Shown: positions 17,399 to 25,973 of the stretch, piece by piece | Numbering within the stretch: the first letter of the stretch is position 1 | How the letters are laid out: each line of letters starts with the position of its first letter | NCBI GenBank assembly: GCA_964583765.1 | Contig: CAZOWW010000005.1 | Location: 1 to 64,000, forward strand | DNA length: 64,000 nt | Source of the DNA: CAZOWW01 sp964583765 | GTDB lineage: Bacteria > Actinomycetota > Actinomycetes > Actinomycetales > Kineosporiaceae | Direction of reading: 5' to 3' | Notes under the pieces: model-generated | What the model saw: only the letters and a program-made list of their open reading frames with translations | What the model was told of the DNA's origin: nothing | Databases searched by the model: none | Translations under genes and position numbers: made by a program

Positions 17399-18877
17399 GT
17401 GGCAACCGCGCTGCGTCAAACCGACCGTCCGTTGGCTGTGGAACACGGCCCGGGCGCGGGCAGCAGCGACCCCTTCGACAGCTTGCTCACTTCTCGTGTC
17501 CAGGCCGATCCTCAGACGGGGTCCTTCCCGCGCCGCCGTGACCTTCGACAGGGGGACCGTCCGCAGGAGGTGGTGGCACCGCCGGTCGTGATCTCGCGCC
17601 CTGCGGCGCGCAGCGCCGCGGTGAGCGAGCACCGTCGATCGAGCCACCACGGGGTCACCCGTGCCGAGCTCCGCGAGCCGTTCCGCACCGCTCCCGTACC
17701 GGACTGGACGACCGAGCTGGACGACCCGTTCGGACTCCTCGGCCCGGCCCCGCACGCCCCCGCCCCGCGCCGCGACCGCACCCGGCGTCCCCGCCCGGGT
17801 CGCGCCCCGCGAGGCCTCGCCTTCAACGACCTCAGCTACCCGAGCTCGATGCTCTCCGACGGGCGCTGCGCTACCGACGACCCGTTCTCCGACGACCCGC
17901 TCACCGGCAGCCTGCTCACCGCCGCCCTGCTCGCGGACGTGCCGTCCGCCGAGGCCCTGCTGCGGGAGTCCTCCCCGGCGGAGGACCTCGGCGCATTCGC
18001 GCCGTCCGGCCCGCTGCCCGTGGTCCCCTCCGGGCCCCTGTCGCTCGTCGACCCGGGGCCCACCACCGGGGAACTCGCGGAATTGGCGCGCAGCCGCCGC
18101 GAGGCCCGCAACGCCGAGCGCGTCCGCGAGGGACGCCGTCCGGTCAGGCCGCGGGTGACCGAGTCGGAACCCGTCACCGCGAACCCCCGCAAGCTGTTCA
18201 TGATCCGGGGTGGCGTGCTCGTCTCGCTGCTGGCCGTCGGCGGTGCCGCGGTCACGGCCGAGCACATGGCCAAGGCCGACGCCGACGCCACCGCCACCCG
18301 TGAGGCGATGTGGACCGACCTCGCGTCCTCGGCCGGTACGGTCGCCGACGCCACCGACCAGCAGGCCAGGGCCGTGCTGCTCGGGCAGAGCCTGACCGCC
18401 GCAGCCATCGAGGAGGCCGCCGGGGACGCCGACGGCCAGGTGGGCCTGGTCGTCGCACGCAAGAAGGCCGAGGACCAGGCCGAGGCGGACCGGATCGCGG
18501 CCATCGAGCGCGCGGCCGCGAAGGCGGCCGCCAAGGCCCGGGCCGAGGCCAAGGCCAAGGCCATCCGGGACGCACGGTCCAATCCCAAGGAGATCGCCCG
18601 CATCATGGCGGCGGACCGGGGCTGGGGCGACGGGCAGTTCTCCTGCCTGAACCTGCTCTGGACCCGGGAGAGCGGCTGGAACTACCGGGCGACGAACGCC
18701 TCCTCGGGGGCCTACGGCATCCCGCAGGCCCTGCCCGGCAGCAAGATGGGCACCGTCGCCTCCGACTGGCGGACCAACCCCATCACCCAGATCACCTGGG
18801 GTCTGGACTACATCGCGGACCGCTACGGCACCCCTTGCGGCGCCTGGGCGCACAGCCAGAGCTACGGCTGGTACTGA
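17399..18877 (+). CDS. Membrane-anchored cell-wall lytic (transglycosylase-like) protein
   Basis: A 492-residue protein. Residues 1-265 are a disordered Pro/Asp/Ser/Arg-rich cytoplasmic part; a single membrane helix (MIRGGVLVSLLAVGGAAV, about 268-287) comes next; then an Ala/Lys/Glu-rich coiled coil (about 290-400). The C-terminal 90 residues form a lysozyme-like domain: RIMAADRGWGDGQFSCLNLLWTRESGWN with the probable catalytic glutamate in TRESGW, SSGAYGIPQALPGSKM and WGLDYIADRYGTPCGAW. It should cleave or remodel peptidoglycan outside the membrane. The start GTG 17399 has AAGG eight bases upstream, inside a hairpin arm. The gene downstream follows after 86 bases. Confidence 0.75.
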   Translation: MATALRQTDRPLAVEHGPGAGSSDPFDSLLTSRVQADPQTGSFPRRRDLRQGDRPQEVVAPPVVISRPAARSAAVSEHRRSSHHGVTRAELREPFRTAPVPDWTTELDDPFGLLGPAPHAPAPRRDRTRRPRPGRAPRGLAFNDLSYPSSMLSDGRCATDDPFSDDPLTGSLLTAALLADVPSAEALLRESSPAEDLGAFAPSGPLPVVPSGPLSLVDPGPTTGELAELARSRREARNAERVREGRRPVRPRVTESEPVTANPRKLFMIRGGVLVSLLAVGGAAVTAEHMAKADADATATREAMWTDLASSAGTVADATDQQARAVLLGQSLTAAAIEEAAGDADGQVGLVVARKKAEDQAEADRIAAIERAAAKAAAKARAEAKAKAIRDARSNPKEIARIMAADRGWGDGQFSCLNLLWTRESGWNYRATNASSGAYGIPQALPGSKMGTVASDWRTNPITQITWGLDYIADRYGTPCGAWAHSQSYGWY

Positions 18878-18963
18878 TCTCCGCGACGGGCATCACGACC
18901 GGGGCTACGGCGGCAGCGCCGTCCCCGGTCCGGTCCCTGCGTCCGGTTCCGCGCCTCGCCCCG

Positions 18964-19527
18964 GTGTGGGTGGTCGCGGGCGCACCCGGCGCCGGGAAGT
19001 CCACCGTGGCCGATCTGCTCACGGCCGCGCTCGAGCACGCCGGCCGTCCGCCCGCGGTCCTCGACAAGGACACGCTCTTCTCGGGCTTCGTCGCCGAGGT
19101 GCAGGCCGCCCACGGGCGTGAGCCGGGGGAGCGCGAGGGGCCCTGGTACGACGCGCACGTCAAGGCCCACGAGTACCGGGGGATGACCGCCGCGGCAGCG
19201 CAGATCCGTGCGGGTGGTTGCCCGGTGCTCTTGGTCGGCCCGTTCACCGAACAGATCCGCGACGCCGACCGGTGGCAGGCCTGGACCCGTGACCTCGGCG
19301 GTCAGCCCGTGCACCTGTGGTGGGTGCGTGTCGACGCGGACACCCTGCACCGGCGCCTGGTCGCCCGGGGATCGGATCGGGACGCCGGCAAGCTCGCGAC
19401 CTTCGACGCCTTCCTCGCGCGCATGCGCCCCGATGAGCCTCCGCCCGCCCCGCACCTCGTGCTGGACAACCGGGCCGGAGCCCCGCCCCTGGCCGACCAG
19501 GTGCGCATGCTGCTCGACCGGGTGTAG
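18964..19527 (+). CDS. P-loop kinase/AAA_33-type ATPase
   Basis: A 187-residue cytosolic protein with a Walker A motif GAPGAGKST at residues 6-14 and the AAA_33/zeta-like arrangement: PAVLDKDTLF, a central helical lid, CPVLLVGPFTEQI, and a late RLVARGSDRDAGKL segment. The family phosphorylates small molecules or nucleotides (gluconate, aminoglycosides, sugar nucleotides); the substrate is not evident. The start is chosen at GTG 18964 because it is the only standard start codon in this frame after the previous stop. That places the P-loop almost at the N-terminus, as in related proteins. No good ribosome site is visible. A non-standard upstream start is possible. Confidence 0.65.
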   Translation: MWVVAGAPGAGKSTVADLLTAALEHAGRPPAVLDKDTLFSGFVAEVQAAHGREPGEREGPWYDAHVKAHEYRGMTAAAAQIRAGGCPVLLVGPFTEQIRDADRWQAWTRDLGGQPVHLWWVRVDADTLHRRLVARGSDRDAGKLATFDAFLARMRPDEPPPAPHLVLDNRAGAPPLADQVRMLLDRV

Positions 19528-19534
19528 CAGGCGC

Positions 19535-21547
19535 TCAGCTCTCGGACTGGGGGAACCGCTCCGCCATTGCGATCCGGTTGCGTCCCAGCGACTTCGCCCG
19601 GTACAGCGCGCGGTCCGCGGCGTCGATCAGGCGGACCGGGTCCAGCCCGGCCGTCGGGCGCAGTACCGCCACCCCGATGCTCGCGGTGACCGTGCGGGCC
19701 ACGGTGGAGGCGTCGTGCGGGATCGCTGCGTCGGCGAGCAGGAACCGGAACCGCTCGGCCACCGCCCGGGCGCCCTGGGAGTTGGTGCGCGGCAGGATCA
19801 CGGCGAACTCCTCGCCCCCGTACCGGCAGGCCAGGTCCTCGGGATCACGGACGGACTGCTGCAGGCAGGCCGCCACCGTGCGCAGGGTCTCGTCGCCGAG
19901 AAGATGCCCGTACCGGTCGTTGTAGGCCTTGAACAGGTCCACGTCGACCATGAGCAGGGCCAGCTCCTCCCCGGTGGCCACGTGCATGGTCCAGTGGTGT
20001 TCCAGGTGCTGCTGGAACGCGCCCCGGTTCGAGATGCGGGTGAGGCCGTCGAGGGCCAGGCTGCGCTGCAGCTCGGCGTTGGCGTGCTGCAGGTCGCGCT
20101 CGGCCCGCCGCCGGGTCATCACCTCGGTCTCCAGCTGGCGGGTGCGCCGGGCCACCAGGCGCTCGAGGGTCTCCGCGTGGTTGGTGAGGTCCTCGTTGGT
20201 GGCGATGGCGTGGAGCGTGCGGCTCAGGTCCATCCGCAGCACCTCGCTGGCCGTGACCAGGATCCGCCGCTGCTCGAACAGGACGTAGCCCAGGTCACGC
20301 TCGGCCACGGACAGCGGCTGGACGATGAGCATGCCGTGGCGCAGTTCCTCCCGCAGTTTCGGCGGCAGCAGGAAACGCGACTCGAAGGCGTCACGCTCGA
20401 ACGGCGGGACCTGCCCGTCCCGGTAGGCCAGGACGAGATGCGCGGTGTCGTGCCGGAGCTCCGGATCGGCGCCCGAGGAGGCCAGGGCGCTCGGCTCCTC
20501 CTCGCCGGGCATGCCGTACATCGCGATGAAGCAACGCCCGAGCCCCAGACGGTCCATGCGGAAGGTGAGTTCCCGCACCACCTGCTCGAAGCTCGCGCAG
20601 GTCATCATCGAGCGGTTCAGTTCCAGCACCGCGTCGAGGGTGGCCACCTCGGTGTTGGCCGCCCGCGCCATGTCGAGCGCGGCCTCGGTGTCGTCGAGGT
20701 CGAAGCCGGCGTCGGGGCTGGCCGTGGAGCGCCGCATGACCAGGCGGGCGGGCACGGTGGTGGGACCCAGCACCGGGTTGCCCTCGATGGCCTGGAGCAG
20801 CTGGGTGGCGGCGAGCCGGCCCTGCTCCTCCAGCCGCGGGTCGACGGTCGTCAGCCCCGGCCAGGTGCGGGCGCCGGCCTGCTCGTTGTCGAAGCCGGTG
20901 ACCACGACGTCGTCCGGCACGATGAGTCCCGCGTCGACGAGGGCCGACATGGCCCCGAGCGCCGAGAGGTCGTTCAGGGCCACGACGCAGTCCATGTCGC
21001 GTCGGGCGCCGAGCAGCTCGCGCATCGCGCGGTACGTGGCGTCCTGGTTGAACTCCCCCTCGACCACGAGCGACTCGTCCACGACCATGCCGCGTCGCAG
21101 CAGCTCGCGCCGGAAGATGGCCTCCCGCTCCATCGAGTCGGGCTGATGGGGCAGCCCACGTACGAGGGCGGGACGCCGCACACCTCGTTGGTCGAGCAGA
21201 TGCGCCATGAGCGCGGCCATGCCCGAGACGTTGTCCCCGAGAATCCGCCCGCCCGACAGGGACACGCCGATCCCCACCGACGGCAGGCCCAGCTCGGCGA
21301 GCTGCTCGGTGATCGCGCGCTGGGTGTGCTCGCTCTTGATGCTGGTGACGATGGCACCGAGCACGGCCCCGTCGTGCAGTTGGCGGCTGAAGGTGGGCAT
21401 CACCCCGGGAAGGAACGGGTCCGTGCCGTGCACGATGAGGGGCAGGCCCCGGGGTTCGACGACCGAGCGGACGCCGCGCAGCAGGCGGGTCTGGTACTCG
21501 TCGACGCGGTCGACGACGACCACGACGAAACGCGCGGGCTCCGACAT
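19535..21547 (-). CDS. Diguanylate cyclase with LacI-type ligand-binding domain
   Basis: A 670-residue cytosolic protein. Residues 1-285 resemble the periplasmic-binding-like ligand domain of LacI/GalR repressors (FVVVVVDRVDEYQTRLLRGV, a P-V-x-IV-T-S segment, TTVDPRLEEQGRLAATQLLQ), but there is no helix-turn-helix before it. Residues 300-480 are a GAF-like region, followed by a coiled coil (LERLVARRTRQLETEVMTRRRAERDLQ). The C-terminal GGDEF domain has RYGGEEFAVILPR near residue 575 and LTRISNRGAF upstream. The usual inhibitory RxxD site is not conserved. It should make c-di-GMP when a sugar-like ligand binds. The start ATG 21547 has AGGA upstream. Confidence 0.9.
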   Translation of the reverse strand: MSEPARFVVVVVDRVDEYQTRLLRGVRSVVEPRGLPLIVHGTDPFLPGVMPTFSRQLHDGAVLGAIVTSIKSEHTQRAITEQLAELGLPSVGIGVSLSGGRILGDNVSGMAALMAHLLDQRGVRRPALVRGLPHQPDSMEREAIFRRELLRRGMVVDESLVVEGEFNQDATYRAMRELLGARRDMDCVVALNDLSALGAMSALVDAGLIVPDDVVVTGFDNEQAGARTWPGLTTVDPRLEEQGRLAATQLLQAIEGNPVLGPTTVPARLVMRRSTASPDAGFDLDDTEAALDMARAANTEVATLDAVLELNRSMMTCASFEQVVRELTFRMDRLGLGRCFIAMYGMPGEEEPSALASSGADPELRHDTAHLVLAYRDGQVPPFERDAFESRFLLPPKLREELRHGMLIVQPLSVAERDLGYVLFEQRRILVTASEVLRMDLSRTLHAIATNEDLTNHAETLERLVARRTRQLETEVMTRRRAERDLQHANAELQRSLALDGLTRISNRGAFQQHLEHHWTMHVATGEELALLMVDVDLFKAYNDRYGHLLGDETLRTVAACLQQSVRDPEDLACRYGGEEFAVILPRTNSQGARAVAERFRFLLADAAIPHDASTVARTVTASIGVAVLRPTAGLDPVRLIDAADRALYRAKSLGRNRIAMAERFPQSES

Positions 21548-21812
21548 CGTCCTGCCGTTCTGATCACCGAGGCGCGAAGCGCCGGGCATCGCGCTCCACT
21601 CACTCCCTCGGGAGGTGCGGTCTCGGCCTTGAGACCGTGGCGGACAGCGTGCACCATCCGGGCGTTCCGTGCATACCTCGATCGACAGGTCCGGGTGCCG
21701 GGTGGAGGTCGCGAGCGTCACGTTTCCGGTGTCCGAAGGCCGCAGGTCCACTGGCGTCACTGGCTGCACACCTGGCAGGGTGAGGACCACCGAGGGCAGG
21801 GAGGAACTGGTC

Positions 21813-22301
21813 ATGACGACGCTCGTCACGGTCTCCAGCAGGCACGGGGCCACCGCCGAGGTGGCCCGGGCGATCGGCGCGAGCCTCGAGGGCGCCGGGT
21901 TCGACGTCCGGGTCCAGGCCCTCGACGAGATCACCGACCTGGAAGGGGTGGACTCGGCCGTGATCGGTAGCGCGGTGTACTACGGCCGGTGGCTGCCCGA
22001 GGCGGCCGAGTTCGTCCGCGCCCACGCGGCGGGACTCGCCAAGGTGCCGGTCTGGCTCTTCTCCAGCGGTCCGGTCGGCGACCCGTCGCTCATCCGCGCC
22101 CCCGAGGAGATCGCGGAGTTCGTGGACCTGATCGGTTTCCGCGAGCACCGGGTGTTCGCCGGACGCATCGACGGCGACGAGCTCGACGTGGAGGAGCAGG
22201 CCTACACGTCGGTGACTCCGGGCCACGAGAGCGACTTCCGCGACTGGGCCGCGGTGCGACGCTGGGCATCCGGTATCGGCGGGGAGCTGGCCGCCCGCTG
22301 A
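21813..22301 (+). CDS. Flavodoxin-domain protein (HemG-like)
   Basis: A 162-residue cytosolic protein beginning MTTLVTVSSRHGATAEVARA, the FMN-phosphate-binding loop of the flavodoxin fold, followed by AVIGSAVYYGRWLPEAAEFV and VWLFSSGPVGD. This is the pattern of HemG-like menaquinone-dependent protoporphyrinogen oxidases and related flavodoxins found widely in actinobacteria. It carries one FMN and moves electrons; the partner is unknown. GGGAGGA lies eight bases before the ATG. It is transcribed divergently from the diguanylate cyclase, with 265 bases between. Confidence 0.85.
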   Translation: MTTLVTVSSRHGATAEVARAIGASLEGAGFDVRVQALDEITDLEGVDSAVIGSAVYYGRWLPEAAEFVRAHAAGLAKVPVWLFSSGPVGDPSLIRAPEEIAEFVDLIGFREHRVFAGRIDGDELDVEEQAYTSVTPGHESDFRDWAAVRRWASGIGGELAAR

Positions 22302-22303
22302 CC

Positions 22304-22346
22304 CCCGCGCACCCTCGCCCTCCTCACCCGCGGTGGGGTGCGCGGG
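22304..22346. terminator. Bidirectional terminator between flavodoxin and tetR genes
   Basis: An 11-bp perfect stem, CCCGCGCACCC at 22304-22314 and GGGTGCGCGGG at 22336-22346, separates two convergent genes. There is no T tract, as is common in very GC-rich genomes. Confidence 0.55.
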
Positions 22347-22354
22347 CGCAGCGC

Positions 22355-23083
22355 TCAGACGGCGCCCGGGGACAGCTGCGCGGTGCCTGCCGGGTTCGCG
22401 GCGCCGTGGCCGCCGCAGAGGGTGTCCTGGCCGGGGTCGACCGGCTCGGGCGCGGACGACGGCAGGCGGCGGTCGCGGTGCCCGGCGGGCTCGGGCGCGC
22501 GGTAGAAGGCCAGGAAGTGGTCCAGCGTGCTCGGCACGTCGAGCTCCCGGTTCAGCAACCACTGCACCTGCAGGCCGTCCATGACCGCGATCACGAGCGT
22601 GGCGGCGATCGCGGCGTCCAGGTCGGGGCGGAACCGTCCGGCGGCCTGGGAGGCGCGGAACTGGGCGGTGATGTCGGCCCGGACCCGGGCGTACCGGTGC
22701 ACGAAGTAGTCGTGCGCGGGGTGCTCCGGGTCGGTGGCCTCGGCGGAGAGGGTCACGAACAGCTGGATCAGACCGGGCACCCGCGCGTTGTGCTCGGCGA
22801 TCCCCCGGAGCGCGTCGAGGTAGCGGTCCCCGGCCGCGAGCCGCAGGTGCAGCTGGGTGTCCAGCACGTCGCGGTGGTCCAGGACCGCCGCCAGGAGTTC
22901 CTCCTTCGACCCGAAGTGGTGCAGCAGGCCCGCCTGGCTGAGTCCCACGCGGTCGGCGATCTCGCGCATCGTGCCGCCTCGGTAGCCTTGAGTCGCGAAG
23001 ACTTCCAGCGCCGTGTCGAGGATCTGCTGTCGTCGGGCGGCAGTCTTGGCGTAAGGGCCACGAGGCCCCCGCAGGGCGGACAT
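22355..23083 (-). CDS. TetR-family transcriptional regulator
   Basis: A 242-residue regulator. The N-terminal helix-turn-helix is typical: RRQQILDTALEVFATQGYRG, then MREIADRVGLSQAGLLHHFGSKEELL (residues 21-70). The C-terminal ligand domain has the layout of TetR_C sugar-gene regulators (HPAHDYFVHRYARVRADI) and ends in a short disordered tail. It is divergent from a GH3 glycosidase gene, 125 bases apart, and a near-perfect palindrome directly abuts its start codon. It therefore probably represses itself and the glycosidase until a sugar or glycoside is present. The start ATG 23083 gives the usual N-terminal length; an upstream in-frame ATG exists. Confidence 0.88.
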   Translation of the reverse strand: MSALRGPRGPYAKTAARRQQILDTALEVFATQGYRGGTMREIADRVGLSQAGLLHHFGSKEELLAAVLDHRDVLDTQLHLRLAAGDRYLDALRGIAEHNARVPGLIQLFVTLSAEATDPEHPAHDYFVHRYARVRADITAQFRASQAAGRFRPDLDAAIAATLVIAVMDGLQVQWLLNRELDVPSTLDHFLAFYRAPEPAGHRDRRLPSSAPEPVDPGQDTLCGGHGAANPAGTAQLSPGAV

Positions 23084-23096
23084 GTATGCAGCGTAC
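23084..23096. promoter_or_regulatory. Candidate TetR operator
   Basis: GTATGCAGCGTAC is a 13-base palindrome with one mismatched pair (GTAyGC-n-GCrTAC). It ends one base from the regulator's start codon and lies upstream of the divergent GH3 gene. Size and position fit autoregulation by the adjacent TetR protein. Confidence 0.5.
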
Positions 23097-23208
23097 GACC
23101 TGTGGCGGGAGAGATTGGTCGTCCTGGCCAACAAAAACCCATCATGGCGTAGGTTTTATTTGGAACCCGCACCACCCAGACATGCAGGTACCTCACCCCG
23201 GAGACACA

Positions 23209-25806
23209 GTGACTCCCTCCACTCCCGAACGACCGGGTTCTCCCGCGGACAGAACCGGTTCTCCCGTCGACCGGGGCAGCGTCCAGTTCCTCGCCCCCGA
23301 GGTCGAGGAACTGCTGACGTCCTCCCTGTCGCGGCTCGCCCTCGAACAGAAGGTCCGGCTTCTCAGCGGGGTCGACGCCTGGGGGCTGGCGGACGAGCCC
23401 GCGGTGGGCCTGCGGCGCATGGTGACCTCGGACGGGCCGGCCGGGGTGCGTGGCGAGGTCTGGGACGAGTGCGACCCGTCCGTGAACATCCCCTCGGCCA
23501 CCGCGATCGCGGCGTCCTGGGACCTCGAGCGGGTGCGCAAGCTCGGGCTGCTCCTCGCGGCCGAGGCCCGTCGCAAGGGCGTTGACGTCCTGCTCGCCCC
23601 GACCGTGAACATCCAGCGGAGTCCCTACGGCGGTCGGCACTTCGAGTGCTACAGCGAGGACCCGGCCCTCTCCGGCGACATCGGCACGGCCTTCGTGTCC
23701 GGGGTGCAGGAGGGCGGGGTCGCGGCCACGGTGAAGCACTTCGTGGCCAACGACAGCGAGACCGACCGCTTCTCGGTGAACGTGCGGGTGGACGAGCGCA
23801 CGCTGCGCGAGGTGTACCTGCGTCCGTTCGAGCACATCGTCCGGGACGGTGGCGCCTGGGCGGTGATGGCCGCCTACAACAGCGTCGACGGCGTCACCAT
23901 GACCGAGCACCCGATGCTGCGAGAGGTCCTGGCCGGCGAGTGGGGATTCGACGGCGTGGTCATGTCCGACTGGCTGGCCGCCCGGACCACCGAGGGCGCC
24001 GGCAATGCGGGCCTCGACCTGGCCATGCCCGACCACGGCACTCCCTGGGGCGACGCCCTGGTCGCCGCCGTGCGGGACGGACGGGTCAGCGAGAAGGCGG
24101 TGGACGAGAAGGCGCTGCGGCTCCTGCGGCTCGCCGCCCGCGTCGGCGCGTTCGAGAGCGTGCCCACGACGATTCCCCGGCCGGAGCTGCCCACGCCGGC
24201 GGACCTGGTCGAGCAACTGCGGGATGCGGCGGCGACCGGCTTCGTGCTGACCAGCAATGTCGACGAGCTGCTCCCGCTGGACCGATCGCAGGTGCGGCGG
24301 ATCGCCGTGATCGGGCCGAACGCCACGCCGGGCCGCACCCTGGGCGGGGGCAGCGCGACCGTCTTCCCGCCGTACACGGTCTCCCCGTTGGACGGTCTGC
24401 GCGCGGCCCTGGCCCGGTTCGGTGAGGAGAACCCGGAACACACCGGGATCGAGCTTCTCCACGCTCCCGGTGTGGTGCCGGTACCCAAGCTGCCGGTGGT
24501 CGACCGCGACCTGATCACCGATCCGGAGACGGGCGAGCCGGGGCTGACCCTGGAACTGCTCGACGCCGACGGCGAGGTCGTCGAATGCCGGCACCGCTCC
24601 AGTGGCGAGTTGTACTGGATCGCCGCCTACCTCGAGGGCCGTCCCGAGGGCTCCGTGGCGTCCCTGCGGATCCGCACCCGGTTGCGCGCGGCGGCCGGCG
24701 GCGTCCACCAGGTGGGCCTCTCCTCGCTGGGCAGGGTGGTGATCGAGGCCGACGGGCAGGTCTTGGCGGACGAGGTGCTGAGCCCCGATCCCGACCTCGA
24801 CCTGGTGAACCAGTTCACCTCGCCGCCGATGATCCTGCGCCCCGTCACCCTGGCCGAGGGGCAGACCGCCGAGCTCGTGCTCGGGGTGCACACCCTGAAC
24901 CACTCGACCTTCGGGGCGATGTTGCGGCTGCTCGTGGCGCCGCCCGTGCCGGACGCCGAGCTGGAGCTGGACCGCGCCGCCGCCCTGGCCTACGAGGCCG
25001 ACGTGGCCGTGGTTGTGGTCGGCACGAGCGAGGAGGTCGAGAGCGAGGGCTTCGACCGGGACGACCTGCGGCTGCCCTACGGTCAGGACGAGTTGGTGCG
25101 CCGGGTGATCGCGGCCAATTCCCGCACGGTGGTCGTGGTGAACTCCGGCTCCCCGGTGCTGCTGCCGTGGGCGAGCAGTGCGGGGGCGGTGCTGCTGAGC
25201 TGGTTCCCGGGACAGGAGTTCGGCAACGCGCTGGCCGAGGTGCTCTTCGGTGACCGCGAACCGGGCGGTCGTCTACCCACCACCTGGCCCGCCGACGCCG
25301 AGGCCCCACTGCCCGCGGTACGTCCGACGGACGGGGAGCTGCACTACGACGAGGGCCTGCACGTGGGGTACCGGCGCTTCGCCCGCGACGGGATCGCTCC
25401 GCTCTACTGGTTCGGACACGGGCTCGGCTACACGACCTGGCGCTACCTGGGCCTGGAGGCTCCCGCCACCTGCCCGGGCGGCCAGGATCTGACGGTCACG
25501 GTGCGACTGCGCAACACCGGTACCCGTCGGGGGCGCGAGGTCGTGCAGGTGTACGCGGCCCGTCCGGACAGCGGGATCGAGCGGCCGAAGTGCTGGCTGG
25601 TCGGCTTCGCCCCGGTCGAGGCCGAGCCGGGCGAAGAGGTCCGGGTCCCGGTGCGCCTGGGTCGGGACGCGTTCACCCACTGGGACGTCGCCGAGCACGA
25701 CTGGGCGGTCGAGCCCGGGGAGTTCCTGCTGGTGGCCGCCCGGTCCGCCGGTCGTCCCGGGGTGCAGGCCCGCATCGACGTGCGGTCGGGCGACCGCCCG
25801 GACTGA
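23209..25806 (+). CDS. GH3 beta-glucosidase
   Basis: An 865-residue glycoside hydrolase without a signal peptide, so it should act in the cytosol on imported oligosaccharides. The N-terminal barrel has the GH3 motifs TSDGPAGVRG, VLLAPTVNIQRSPYGGRHFECYSEDP, KHFVANDSE and GFDGVVMSDW, whose aspartate near residue 253 is the nucleophile. The alpha/beta sandwich domain starts near residue 340. A PA14-like insert seems to occupy about residues 430-580, and the protein ends in a fibronectin-III-like domain (TVTVRLRNTGTRRGREVVQVY). This is the layout of actinobacterial beta-glucosidases and beta-xylosidases. GTG 23209 is chosen because CGGAGA precedes it; ATG 23182 is possible. Confidence 0.92.
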   Translation: MTPSTPERPGSPADRTGSPVDRGSVQFLAPEVEELLTSSLSRLALEQKVRLLSGVDAWGLADEPAVGLRRMVTSDGPAGVRGEVWDECDPSVNIPSATAIAASWDLERVRKLGLLLAAEARRKGVDVLLAPTVNIQRSPYGGRHFECYSEDPALSGDIGTAFVSGVQEGGVAATVKHFVANDSETDRFSVNVRVDERTLREVYLRPFEHIVRDGGAWAVMAAYNSVDGVTMTEHPMLREVLAGEWGFDGVVMSDWLAARTTEGAGNAGLDLAMPDHGTPWGDALVAAVRDGRVSEKAVDEKALRLLRLAARVGAFESVPTTIPRPELPTPADLVEQLRDAAATGFVLTSNVDELLPLDRSQVRRIAVIGPNATPGRTLGGGSATVFPPYTVSPLDGLRAALARFGEENPEHTGIELLHAPGVVPVPKLPVVDRDLITDPETGEPGLTLELLDADGEVVECRHRSSGELYWIAAYLEGRPEGSVASLRIRTRLRAAAGGVHQVGLSSLGRVVIEADGQVLADEVLSPDPDLDLVNQFTSPPMILRPVTLAEGQTAELVLGVHTLNHSTFGAMLRLLVAPPVPDAELELDRAAALAYEADVAVVVVGTSEEVESEGFDRDDLRLPYGQDELVRRVIAANSRTVVVVNSGSPVLLPWASSAGAVLLSWFPGQEFGNALAEVLFGDREPGGRLPTTWPADAEAPLPAVRPTDGELHYDEGLHVGYRRFARDGIAPLYWFGHGLGYTTWRYLGLEAPATCPGGQDLTVTVRLRNTGTRRGREVVQVYAARPDSGIERPKCWLVGFAPVEAEPGEEVRVPVRLGRDAFTHWDVAEHDWAVEPGEFLLVAARSAGRPGVQARIDVRSGDRPD

Positions 25807-25830
25807 CGCGGGCCGGTCCGTGGGTGTCCG

Positions 25831-25875
25831 AGGGCCGCAGGAGCACGCAGGGCCGCAGGAGCACGCAGGGCCGCA
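25831..25875. repeat. 18-bp tandem repeat after the GH3 gene
   Basis: Two and a half perfect copies of AGGGCCGCAGGAGCACGC at 25831-25848, 25849-25866 and 25867-25875, lying between the GH3 stop and its terminator. Confidence 0.85.
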
Positions 25876-25882
25876 CATGCCG

Positions 25883-25911
25883 CGGGGCCCGCGCCGTCGG
25901 CGCGGGCCCCG
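25883..25911. terminator. Bidirectional terminator
   Basis: A perfect 13-bp stem, CGGGGCCCGCGCC and GGCGCGGGCCCCG, with a 3-base loop, lies between the convergent GH3 and glycosyltransferase genes. There is no long T run on either side. Confidence 0.7.
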
Positions 25912-25973
25912 TTCGCAGGGACTCGGGTCTTGACCGAGTTGCTGGTGGTGGTGTTCTCGGCGTGCGCGCGGGA

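Noticed and set aside
22768..24903. Long minus-strand frame of about 700 residues opposite the GH3 gene
   Set aside because: It is rich in His/Arg/Gln/Gly, has no family motif, and is the mirror of strongly biased codons in the GH3 and TetR genes.
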